From Candidatus Poribacteria bacterium (GTDB lineage: Bacteria > Poribacteria > WGA-4E > GCA-2687025), in assembly GCA_016866785.1 (NCBI GenBank), contig VGLH01000026.1, positions 1 to 36,902 on the forward strand: 36,902 nt of DNA. The letters run 5' to 3'. A program made the position numbers and the translations under genes. The notes beneath the pieces are model-generated. The model saw only the letters and a program-made list of their open reading frames with translations. It was not told the DNA's origin and ran no database searches. Shown here piece by piece: positions 23,891-34,600 of the stretch (its first letter is position 1; each line of letters begins with the position of its first letter).

Positions 23891-24727
23891 CTACCCCTCC
23901 GCGTCGAGTTCCGCAAGCGCTCTCGACAGCTCATCAGCGGTCGGCGCGATACCGTGGTACTTGGGACCGTCCGCTTCCATGAACGACACGCCTTTGCCCT
24001 TGATCGTCCGGGCGACGATTGCCGTTGGCGCGTCCTGACGGTTCCGGGCAGCGTCGAAGGCGTCGAAGATCGTCGGAAACGAGTGACCGTCGATCTCCAC
24101 GACATTCCATTTGTTGGCTCGCCACTTGTCGGCGAACGGCTCCAGCGGCAGGATGTCGTCGATCCAGCCATCGAGCTGGGCTCCGTTCGCGTCCACGACT
24201 GCGCAGAGGTTCGACAGCCCGTGTGCGCCGGCGAACATCGCGGCTTCCCAGACTTGTCCCTCGTCGCACTCGCCGTCGCCGAGCATCACATAGACGCGGG
24301 CGGGGTTGGCGTCGAGTCGCAGACCCAGAGCCATTCCGACGCCGATTGAAAGCCCTTGCCCAAGGGAGCCGGTCGATGCCTCCAACAAGGGCATCTTGCG
24401 GACGTCCGGGTGACCCTGCAGCGGGCTGTCGAGCTTCCTGAGGCTGGGCAACTCGGCGACATCGAAGTAGCCGGACATGGCGAGCGCCGTGTAGAGCGCC
24501 GGGACGCCGTGCCCCTTGCTGAGAATGAACCGGTCGCGGTCCGGGTCCTTCGGGTTCCTCGGATCGTGCTTGAGTTCATGCCAATAGAGAGCGGTCAGCA
24601 GCTCGACAGCGGACAACGACCCGCCCGGATGCCCGGAACCCGCCTCGGCGATCATCCGAAGAATGTGGCGTCGCATCTCCCGCGCAATGTCCCGGAGCGC
24701 AGTCAAGTCGGGAATCTTGGCAGGCAT
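23891..24727 (-). CDS. Transketolase, N-terminal (TPP-binding) subunit
   Basis: A 278-aa protein with the TPP-binding half of transketolase. It has EAGSGHPGGSLSAVELLTAL at the start, SKGHGVPALYTAL, LEASTGSLGQGLSIGVGMAL, and the metal/TPP motif GDGECDEGQVWEAAMFAG with DANG about 30 residues after the GDG. It ends with the IKGKG segment. It is 6 nt upstream of the C-terminal subunit, and AAGGA precedes ATG 24727. It follows rpmH by only 30 nt, so all three genes likely share the rpmH promoter. That arrangement is unusual. Confidence 0.92.
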   Translation of the reverse strand: MPAKIPDLTALRDIAREMRRHILRMIAEAGSGHPGGSLSAVELLTALYWHELKHDPRNPKDPDRDRFILSKGHGVPALYTALAMSGYFDVAELPSLRKLDSPLQGHPDVRKMPLLEASTGSLGQGLSIGVGMALGLRLDANPARVYVMLGDGECDEGQVWEAAMFAGAHGLSNLCAVVDANGAQLDGWIDDILPLEPFADKWRANKWNVVEIDGHSFPTIFDAFDAARNRQDAPTAIVARTIKGKGVSFMEADGPKYHGIAPTADELSRALAELDAEG

Positions 24728-24757
24728 GGGATGCGCAGTCCTTCCAGGACGGGAGTC

Positions 24758-24910
24758 CTAGGAGTTGGCAGGCTTGGAGACGGACAGCCGGATTCTGCCG
24801 CGACGGCGGCGACGGCTGAGCACCTTGCGACCGTCAGCGGTCAACATACGACGGCGAAAGCCGTGCTTGTTCCGGCGCTTGCGATTGTGTGGCTGGTATG
24901 TGCGCTTCAT
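24758..24910 (-). CDS. rpmH: 50S ribosomal protein L34
   Basis: Too short for most gene calls: 50 residues from ATG 24910 to TAG 24758. It begins [20 protein letters not shown], the universal L34 start, followed by [19 protein letters not shown]. It is a basic protein of the large ribosomal subunit. The Shine-Dalgarno is weak, as often for this gene. rpmH normally precedes rnpA near dnaA; here neither is present, and the transketolase pair follows instead. A strong promoter lies about 68 nt upstream. Confidence 0.95.
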   Translation of the reverse strand: MKRTYQPHNRKRRNKHGFRRRMLTADGRKVLSRRRRRGRIRLSVSKPANS

Positions 24911-24977
24911 GTTCGCGGTCTCGCTTCGAGTTCTGGTGGCGATGCAGGCTGTGTCTGGTTGTGCGCCAATCTGCCCG

Positions 24978-25007
24978 ATTGTATGGCGTCAAACGCTGGC
25001 AAGTCAA
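24978..25007 (-). promoter_or_regulatory. Promoter of rpmH (and probably the transketolase genes)
   Basis: On minus, TTGACT (25002-25007) and TACAAT (24978-24983) are 18 bp apart. The transcript would have a leader of about 60 nt. Confidence 0.7.
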
Positions 25008-25078
25008 GAGCGATGCGGCTGTGCGAAGGGCGGTTCCATGAACGGATCGCCTGATCCCGAATCGGATCAACCCAACGG

Positions 25079-25163
25079 GTCATTCCCGCGAGCCCCGTCT
25101 TCGCGGGGCCAGGAAGCGGGAATCCAGGCCTCTGGGCTCCCGCTTTCGCGGGAGCGACGGAGC
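25079..25163. repeat. Dispersed palindromic repeat (two GC-rich hairpins)
   Basis: A long imperfect palindrome: ATTCCCGC (25082-25089) pairs with GCGGGAAT (25116-25123) around a CCCCG/CGGGG inner stem. A second hairpin GCTCCCG/CGGGAGC follows. The 'CATTCCCGC...GCGGGAATCCAGG...CCCGCTTTCGCGGGAG' style is a widespread REP-like non-coding repeat. It should be multi-copy in the genome, which cannot be checked here. Confidence 0.6.
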
Positions 25164-25167
25164 GGAA

Positions 25168-25200
25168 ACGGTGGCTCCACGGTGGCTCCACGGTGGCTCC
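25168..25200. repeat. Tandem repeat, 3 x 11 bp
   Basis: Three exact copies of ACGGTGGCTCC run head to tail. The core GTGGCTCCATG recurs at 25193-25203 and near 25263-25273, so the unit seems scattered through this intergenic region. Confidence 0.75.
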
Positions 25201-25301
25201 ATGGACGGCTGGTGTCCCGTTGGAGCAGCGGACGTTCGTCTGGACCCCGCCGTGCGAGGCGAGTGGCTCCATGAAACAGCCCTGGACGAGGTAAGGCCGA
25301 A

Positions 25302-25330
25302 TTGACAAGAACCGGCAGCGGCAATATACT
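25302..25330 (+). promoter_or_regulatory. Near-perfect sigma70 promoter of the giant surface protein
   Basis: TTGACA (25302-25307) and TATACT (25325-25330) are exactly 17 bp apart, the closest to consensus in the window. Transcription from about 25337 leaves a leader of about 300 nt before the ATG at 25640. Confidence 0.8.
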
Positions 25331-25336
25331 GCTACG

Positions 25337-25639
25337 TCGGCTTCCTGTGTCGATGGGTGTCGCGGTGTGTGCAGTCGCTGCCGAGGCACTCGACGAAATG
25401 AACTTCCGACGCCGCCCGTGAGTTATGTGTCGGCGAAGCCGTGTTTCCGCCTCCTGGTGAAGGTCGACACAGCAGTCGGACGATAGAGGACACAACGGTT
25501 CTACGACAGTGGACGATGCTTGTGGTAACGCGACGGGATTGCGCAGACGAGTGTATTGAGAGCGCTCAGGGCGCGCGGTGGCGTGACGCGTTGAGAGGGT
25601 CCCGCCCTCTCCGTTCGCGAGCGGTGAAAGGTGGATAGG
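25337..25639 (+). other. Long 5' leader of the giant surface-protein gene
   Basis: About 300 nt with no convincing gene. It contains a perfect 7-bp stem (GAGAGGG 25593-25599 with CCCTCTC 25605-25611) about 28 nt before the ATG, which could mask or expose the AAAGGTGG ribosome binding site. No known riboswitch core was recognised. Confidence 0.45.
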
Positions 25640-28600
25640 ATGCCGAGGTCTATGACACGTCGAGGGCTTGCGAGCTACTGGTCCGGCGTCTTGGTGGCGC
25701 TCTGCGCGGCGGCGTTGATGCCCTCCGCGTATGCAGCGGCACCGCGCGGATCGATGTCCTCCGAGTACTACCGTCCTCGCGTCACCCTTGTGCCCGCAGA
25801 CGTTGCTGGGGCAGTTGTGCCCGCCAACGGAGGCCTTCCGCTTGCCGACAACAACTGGAAGATCGCGCTCAATGCATCTGGGCAGTACGTGGATCGGTCG
25901 GGCATTCTGAGGGACTCGTCGCTCCTGCCTTTGGAGTTCGGCATCCATCCGTCGGCGACCAACGGGTTCGACGTCCTCATCGACTTCCTCGCTCCGCCGC
26001 CGCATCCGAGCCCCAAGCACCCGGACGGCTACCTGGAAAACCTCAGCCACGCTGTTGATTTCCGACTTCTTGCGACGGATCTTCGCTCCATGCCGGCCGA
26101 CGCGGGCGCAGGACTCAGTTGGACGGCCGTGATCCGCAACAACGCCGACACGCCCTGGACGCTGGCTTGGTCGGCCGACGGGCTCCCGGCGTTGTGGAAG
26201 AGCCTGACGATCACGCCTGCCGGCGGTACGGCCATCAACATGCTCACGACGACATCTCTGGTCGTCCCTGCCGGCGGCATCACGACTCGCTACACGATCA
26301 CAGCGCGATCCGACGCGACGCCCCCGACGATCACCGCCTCTACGGACCAGGGCATCCGCCGCGTCGCGTTCACGCCCTCGGTGACGGCAACCGACAACGT
26401 TACGCCAGTCGCGAGCCTGACCTACCTGTGGACGGGACCTGCAGGTGTGACATTTGCGCCGAACAACGCCCTCGCCACGTCGGTGTCGGCGTCCACAGAC
26501 GGGCCCAAGTCGATTACGCTGACCGTCACGGACCAAGCGGGGAACGCGGCGAGCCAGACGATGTCCTTCTTGTGGGACACGGCTTCGCCAACCGTGGCTG
26601 CGGGTTCGCCTGCCGGCTTTCAGCGGGCTCTGTTCACACAGACCGGTTCCGCCACCGATGCGACTTCGGACGTGGCGACTTACGCCTGGTCGCAGGTGTC
26701 CGGTTCCGGGACGGTGACGTTCGGCACTCCCGCCGCCGCGTCGACGAGCGTGACGGCAAGCGCGGACGGTCCCTATGTGATCCGCCTGACGGCGACGGAC
26801 GCCGCGGGCAACGTGGCGTTCGCGGACACGAACTTCACGTGGGACGCGACGGTTCCGGTGGTGAACGCGGGCACGCCTGCCGACTTCCAGCGGGCTCTGT
26901 TCACACAGACCGGTTCCGCCACCGATGCGACTTCGGACGTGGCGACTTACGCCTGGTCGCAGGTGTCCGGTTCCGGGACGGTGACGTTCGGCGCACCCGC
27001 CGCCGCGTCGACGAGCGTGACGGCAAGCGCGGACGGTCCCTATGTGATCCGCCTGACGGCGACGGACGCTGCGGGCAACGTGGCGTTCGCGGACACGAAC
27101 TTCACGTGGGACGCGACGGTTCCGGTGGTGAACGCGGGCACGCCTGCCGACTTCCAGCGGGCTCTGTTCACACAGACCGGTTCCGCCACCGATGCGACTT
27201 CGGACGTGGCGACTTACGCCTGGTCGCAGGTGTCCGGTTCCGGGACGGTGACGTTCGGCGCACCCGCCGCTGCGTCGACGAGCGTGACGGCAAGCGCGGA
27301 CGGTCCCTATGTGATCCGCCTGACGGCGACGGACGCTGCGGGCAACGTGGCGTTCGCCGACACGAACTTCACGTGGGATACCGCGCTTCCAACGGTCGTT
27401 CTGCCTGCATCGCTCGGCGCATACCGACTGGCGTTCACACCGACGGGCGTATCGGCGACGGACAGTTCGACGCCGCTGGCGTACCATTGGACGAGCCCGA
27501 CTGGCGCCGTCTTCTCGCCGGTCGATGCGCTCTTGCCCCTGGTCTCCGCCGGCGTCGAGGGCGACCACAGCGTAACCCTCACGGTGACCGACGCCGCCGG
27601 AAACGCCCGGTCTTCCTCAGCGACCTTTCGCTGGGATACGCGTCTGCCGACGCTCGCGGCTCCGACGTCTTTTGGCGTTTTCCGAGCCCCATTCACAACT
27701 TCCGGCGTGACGGCGACTGACGCCAGCGCTCTCACCTATTCGTGGACGAGCCCGTCGCCAGCCGTGGCCTTCTCGCTGCCGAACGCTCTCTCGACCTCCA
27801 TCTCGGCGACGGCTGACGCTGACCACACGGCGACGATCCGTGCGACGGATGCCGCCGGCAACTTCGCGGAGGCGACGATTGCGTTCCGATGGGATACGAC
27901 GCCGCCAAGCGTCAGCGTGGCTCCGGTCGGCGAGGTCGGTGAGCCCTTCACGCCTGCCGTGACCGCGAGCGACAACCTCACGACAGTCGGTTCCCTGGCG
28001 TTCAAGTGGTCTGGTCCTACGGGCATCGCGTTCTCGAGCACGACCCTCGCAGCCCCGACCATCGAGGCGAGCGCCAACGGCGGCTATTCCGTGACCCTCT
28101 CGGTCACCGATACGGCGGGCAACGCCACGACCGTCGATGTGCCGTTCACGTGGAACTCTGCGCGGCCCAGCCTGACTGCGGACGCCGATCAAGGCGTTCA
28201 TGACACGCCGTTCTTCCCAGTCGTATCTGCAGTCGATCCAGACCTCCTGACGTTCCTTTGGACGGTTCCGGAGAACGTCGTCGTGTCCGATCCGACTGCG
28301 CTCGTCCCCGAGATCAGCGCACTTGTCGAAGGGCACTACGTACTGACTCTCACGGCAACCGACGCGCTCGAGCAGTCTACCAGCGTGACGATGACCTTCG
28401 CGTGGGACGTGACGCCCCCGATCGCCTCGGGACCGTCTAGCCAAGAGCACCGGAACAAAGCCTTCGAGCCGACGTACACGGTGGCGGACACCGTGGCGAC
28501 GGCAGACGAGCTCATCTATGAGTGGTCGAGCGATGAGTTCGTGTTCTTCTCCGCTCCCGGCGCGGCGGTCACCACCATCTCGGCGACGACCTTCGGCTTG

Positions 28601-31600
28601 CACAGCGTGACTCTGACGGTGATCGACCAAGTCGGTCACACGGATGAGTACACGTTCACCTTCACCTGGGACGTCGACGAGCCGTTGATCGCGCTGGTTC
28701 CGGACCAGGGGGACTTCCGCGAGGCATTCACGCCGGATGTTGAAGCGGTGGACGATATCACTGCCGCTGCCTCGCTCGAGTTCGAGTGGTCGGGGCCGCC
28801 TGAGGTCAGCTTCTCGAACTCGGGGATCCTGCTACCGACGATCACGGCGTCCGCCGACGGGGTCTACGAGATCGCGTTGAGCGTCTACGACCTCGCCGGG
28901 AACGTTGCGTCCGCGACGACGACGTTCGTGTGGGACACGACACCTCCGATTGTCGAGGGTCCTGCTGATCAGGGCATCCATCGTGTTCCGTTTGCCCCGG
29001 ACGTGATCGCATCGGACGCGCTGAGCCCCTTCGATGGCTTGGAGTTCGCATGGGTTGCCGACAGCCGGGTCCACTTCAGCGACGCGAACGCGCTCTCGCC
29101 GACGATCGATGCGTCTGAGGACGCTGTGTACGAGCTCGGGCTGAGCGTCATCGACCTTGCGGGCAATGTCACGCATGTGCCCATGGAGTTCGTCTGGGAT
29201 ACCACGGCGCCCGCCATCACGATCACGGCGGAGCCCGCGCTACCCGTGTACCTGACGCCGTTCACCGCGACGGCGACCTATGAGGACCTGGCGGGTATCG
29301 ACCTCGAATCGGTCCTGTGGAAGCAGACCAGCGAGCTCGGTACGGTCTCGCTCGACACGCCGAAGGCGCTTTCGACCGTCGTGGTCGCGGATCGCCCCGG
29401 CGAGTACGCGATCTCGGTCAGCATGACCGACCTCGCGGGCAATGTCGGAACGAAGACACTGGCGTTCGTATGGTCTGAGCCGATCACCATCCGGCGCGCG
29501 ATTCCGGCGTTCGCAAAGGCGATTGGCGGCGACACGATCGTGATCGAGGGTTCCGGCTTCGCCAACCCGATGCGCATCACAGTCGCCGGTAGTTCGGCGA
29601 CGGGCACGGTTGGCGCTGGCGGATCGAGTGTGACCATTACGGCTCCACCCGCCGCGCCTGGGCCCGCCGGTGTCGAGATCGAGAGCCGATTCGGAACTCC
29701 GATGGCGCAAACGGCGAGCGCTCCTGGGATCGTTACCTACCTGGCTGCGCCAACAATCGCCGGCGTTGAGCCTGCCACCGGAAGCGTTCTCGGCGGCGTT
29801 CCCGCCCGCGTGTCAGGAACCGGGTTCCGAGCAGAAGCTCGGCTGTTCCTGGGCGAGACTGCCATCAGCGACGCCGTCGTGGCTCCGCCGTCGTCGATCA
29901 CCTTCACGGTTCCGCCGGGCAGGGAGGGTGCGCTGAGCGTGCGTGTCGTGAACGACACGGATCAGCCCTACTCTCAGCAAGCCACGGCTGCCAACGCGTT
30001 CACCTATGTCAAGGAGAGCGCGACGGCGACGGTGTCGCCGAGGTTCTCAACGCTCAGTGGCGGCGTACCGCTGACGATCACGAGCGCTGGGCTGCCCGAC
30101 GACATCGTGGTGGCGATCGCGGGTACGGCGATTCCAGCCACACGCGTGTCTCCGACCACTGTGACGACGCTGTCGCCGGAACGCACGGAGCCGGGGCCCG
30201 TCGGCATGGAGCTCCGAAGCGCGCGGTTCGCTACTCCAATCAGCGTCGCGAACGCGGTCGAGTACCTGCCCCGCATGGCGATCTCCAGCGTGACGCCGAA
30301 GCGGTCGCTTCCTGCCGGCGGCGAGACGCTGACCATCGAGGGGTCGGGCTTCCGCACTCCGGCGGTCGTGTTCCTCGGCAGCGCCCGGCTGACTCCGTCG
30401 ACCGTCGAACCCACGTCGATTACGCTGGCGATCCCGCCTGGGACGCCTGGCGTGGTGGGTGTGCGCGTCGTCACGGACACCGGCGAGCCGTTCCAGCGCG
30501 AAGCGACCCTGGCTGCGGCGTTCGAGTATGTGCCGGACATGACCTTCACGGGCATCGAACCGAAGGAGGGCCCGGTCGCCGGCGGCACCGAAGTGACCAT
30601 TCTTGGCAGCGGGTTCAGTGCGGACGCACAGGTCCTCTTCGGCACGACGCCGGCAAGCGTCGTGTCTCGGACGCCGTCGCTGCGAGTGACCTCGCCCGCC
30701 AGCGGCACGGCAGGACCGGTCGGCGTCACGGTAGTGAACTTCCCGGACAGCCCACTGACAAAGCGAGTGACGCTGGAGAACGCGTTCACCTACACGTCGC
30801 CGATGTCCCTCACGTCGTTGAGCCCTAAGATCGGCTCGTCTGACGGCGGGACGGTCGTCACGATCACGGGAGCCGGGTTCCTGGCAGACGGCAGACCCGT
30901 CGTCCTCTTTGGGACGGCGCGTGTGACGCCAACCGCCATCACCCCCACCACGTTGACGGTGACGGTTCCCAAGATGGACTCCGAGAAGGTCGTTTCCGTT
31001 ACGGTCGTTCAGTATGAAGGCACTCCGCGCGAGGCGCGACTGGTCCTCGAGAAGGCGTTCGAGTTCGACACGCCGCCGGTCGTGTCCGACGTGACGCTGA
31101 CCAGCGCCGGGCCCGAAGGCAAGTTCGTCACGAACGCCCCGCTGACGGTCTCATACGTCGTCAAGGACGACTTCGACGATCCATCGACGCTGCCGGTGAC
31201 GATCCGGTGGATCAAGAACGGTGCGACGATCCCCGGCGAGACCGGCACGACGCTGCGCGGGAACCTGTTTCGACGCGGCGACACGATTTCCGTCGAAGTC
31301 TTCGTGGTTGGGTCGAGCGGCAGGAAGTCCAACGTCGCGGCTTCCGCGCCGACGAAGATACTCAACACGCCGCCGACCAAGCTGGTGGCGTCGCTGATTC
31401 CGGCGAACGCGGCGGCGGTGGGGATCGGCACGACCACGTCGCTCGGCGTCCGGATCGATGGGGCTGCGCGAGACATCGACGAGGATCGGCTGACCGTCAA
31501 GTACGTCTGGAGCAAAGACGGAACGCCTCAGCCAGACATCACGGGAGCCATCCTCGAATCGACGAAGACGCGGAAGGGCGAATCCTGGACGGTCGCCGTC

Positions 31601-34600
31601 AGCGCCAACGACGGCGAAGCCGATGGTGAGGCGGTCGTTCTGGGTCCCGTCCGCATCCTGAACGCCAAGCCCGTGCTCGAGCTGATCCGAGCTCAGAGCA
31701 TCGATGAGGGCAAGGAGCTCACGTTCACGGCACGCGGCACCGATACCGATCCCGGCGATGCGGAGCTTCTGGCGTACTCGATGACCGTTGCGAACCGCGA
31801 CGCCGCTAGCCCGGGCTCGCTCGATCCAGTCTTCTCGATCGATCCCAAGACCGGTGTGGTGACGTTCACGCTGTCGGAGATTCGTCGTCCGACGCGCGCC
31901 TTCATGGCTACCATCACGGTGAGCGACGGGTTGGACGAGGCGACGCAGGACGTGCTGATCACCGTCCTCAACGTCAACAAGGTTCCCGTTCTGACGCTGA
32001 GTGCCACGGAGATTCCGGGTGAGGTCGGGGTCCCGTTGACGATCACCGCGACTGCCACGGACGGCGACGGCGAAGCGATCACACTGCGAGCGTTCTCACC
32101 CGACGTGACCGGAACCTCGCACCCTGGCTTCAATGCTGGCATCGCGGCGTTCAACTCGGCGACGGCGACCGTCGCCGGCGAAGGCGTCGCCGCCGTTACA
32201 ACCAAGACGCTCACGGTGACGCCATCTGCGGCAGCAGCCGGCAATATCGTCACGCTCAACTTCATCGCGCGCGACGGTAACCCAGGGTCGCAGGCGAGCG
32301 TCAGCGCCCGGGTGACGTTCGGCGCCGTCAATCTGCCGCCGGTCGTGACGGTGATCCCGGAACAGGCAGTTAACGAGAATCAGCTCTTCAGCCTGAACTT
32401 GAGCCCGTTTGCCAGCGATCCCGAAGGTCAGCCGCTCTTCTTCACGAGCACGAGCTTGCCTCGCGCCACGACGCTTAACGAGACCACGGGCGTCATCGAG
32501 TGGCAGACGACCTTCGACGACTCCAAGAGCTACTCGATCGCCGTCAACGTCCGCGACCGAGCCGATGCGGCGGCGCCGGATGTCCAGACGACTGGCATCG
32601 CCTTCACGCTCGTCGTCCGCAATGTGAACCGTGCGCCGCAGCTCGAAGGCGCCCCGGCGGTGCCGATCACGCTGAGCGAGGGCGACTCGCAATCGCTGCT
32701 TGTTCGGGCGTTCGACCCCGACAACGAGCCGGTCGTATTCCTGGAGACGGTGACCCCGTCGCTTCCGTCCTACATCAGGATCGCGACGCGGACGCGCTCG
32801 GATGGCGTCTACAAGCAGATCGAGATCAACCCTCGGTTCGGCGACACGGCGGGCACCACGACCATCCAACTCCATGCTGAGGACGCCGGCAAGCTCGCGG
32901 CAGACGCGTCCATCGGAGTGACGCTCGTTGTCGTCAATCGTCCGCCGGTGCCAGGCACGGTCCCTGCTCAGTTCGCTCAGGAAGGGACGACCCACACCTT
33001 CGGGCTGACCAGCACGGACGTCAATCCTCAGGACGCGACCAAGCTGTCGGTGCGTCTGACGAACACGCCCGCGGGCGCAACGCTGACGCTAGGAGCGCCA
33101 GGAAGCGCGACGTTCTCGTGGGATGTGCCTTCCGACGCCATCGCGACGCTGGGCGCGTCGGTCACCCTGAACTTCGTGTTCAGCGACGGAACCGTCGAAG
33201 TGCCGTTGGATGTGCCGGTCACGTTCGTCCCCGGTCGCGCCGAGGCAGACGTTCGCCCGCTGGCTTCGGGCGTGTCCGCATCGGGCGCGTTCGGCGACAT
33301 CGGCATCTCGTTCACACTCGAGCACCCCGACCCCGCTCACACGATGGGCGTGGAGGTGTCGTACCGCGCAATCGGCGAGTCCGCTTGGCAACCGGCGACC
33401 ATCGTGGGCAGCAGCGCCGGGTTGCTGCCCGGCGCGCAGCGTGTGGTGTGGAGCTCGGCTGCGGACGTTCCGGGTCGCGGGTCCTACCAGGTGCAGGTCT
33501 TGCCGACCGACGACGCTGAGGGCATCGCAGGACTGTCGTCTGGGTTCCCGGTCGACAACGAGCCGCTGCTTGCTCCGACGCTCAACGCGCCGACCGTGTC
33601 CGGCTCGACGGTCGCCTTTGGTGGAACCGCAGCCACTTCGGGTGGCGAGATCGAACTCACCGTCTTCGGCATCAAGATCGCCACGAGCTCGGTGGGCGAG
33701 GACCTGTCCTTCGCCATCAAGATCGCCATGCCCGATGGCGAGTTCCCGGTGGTTGCGAGACATGCTCGCAGCGGCAGGACCGGTCCCGATTCCAAGCCCG
33801 TCACGGTCGTTGTCGACACGACGCCGCCTCGGTTCGTCATGATCTCGCCGGAGGCTGATGCCGATGGCGTTCGAAGGACGACGAGCCGAACGCCGCGCAT
33901 CGTGTTCTCGATTGACGGCGGCCGCAGCGGCATCGTGCCTGAATCACTGACTGCCATCATCGACGGAGCCGCCGTCGCTCCCGTCTACGACGCGAAGACG
34001 AGCTCGGCGACCCTCCCGACGACGACCGATCTTGTCAATGGTCACACCTACGTCGTGGTCATCCGAGGCCGCAACAAGACAGGGCTGGAGGGCAGCGGGC
34101 TCGGCGGCTTCATCGTGCAGGTGGCTCGTGACCGCAAGGGCCCGACGATCACGGCGGCTTCGCCGTCCAGTGGGAGCCGGTCGGCCGCCACCAGTGTCGA
34201 CGTCATCGTGACGGTGACCGACGACAGCGGCATCGACGCGAGATCGACGACGCTGACACTGGACGACGCTCCGCTGACGATCTCGTTCACCGCGACCGAC
34301 GCGTCAGGCGGCGAGATCAGAGCCTCGGCAGCAGGGCTCGTTGAGGGTGAGCATCACCTGCGTCTCAACGTGTTCGACACCGTTGGGAACTCGACGGAGC
34401 GGCGGTGGCCCTTCCAAGTGATCCGCAGTCGCCGCGAGTCCACCAAGCCGCTGGCGACCGTACAGCAGGCAACGCGGTCAGCCGACTACGCCCTGTCAGG
34501 TACGACCGCACCCCAGTCGCTGGTATCTCTCGTCGTGAACGGGAACGTCGCATCGACGACCGTTGCCGATTCGACCGGCGCCTGGTCGCTCACCGCGCGA

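Noticed and set aside
24911-25078. Replication origin (dnaA boxes) beside rpmH
   Set aside because: No DnaA-box cluster or AT-rich unwinding region was seen, and dnaA, rnpA and yidC are absent.
25441-25638. A 65-codon upstream ORF ending one base before the giant gene's ATG
   Set aside because: GTG start without ribosome binding site, no conserved features, and typical GC-rich random composition. The abutting stop is suggestive but not sufficient.
26576-27376. CRISPR-like array
   Set aside because: Units are contiguous coding repeats without spacers and have a 267-bp period.
25067-27568. A long minus-strand open frame (833 codons) antisense to the giant gene
   Set aside because: It is Arg/His-rich, repeats in step with the plus-strand 267-bp units, has no start signal or family resemblance, and is a GC-driven shadow.
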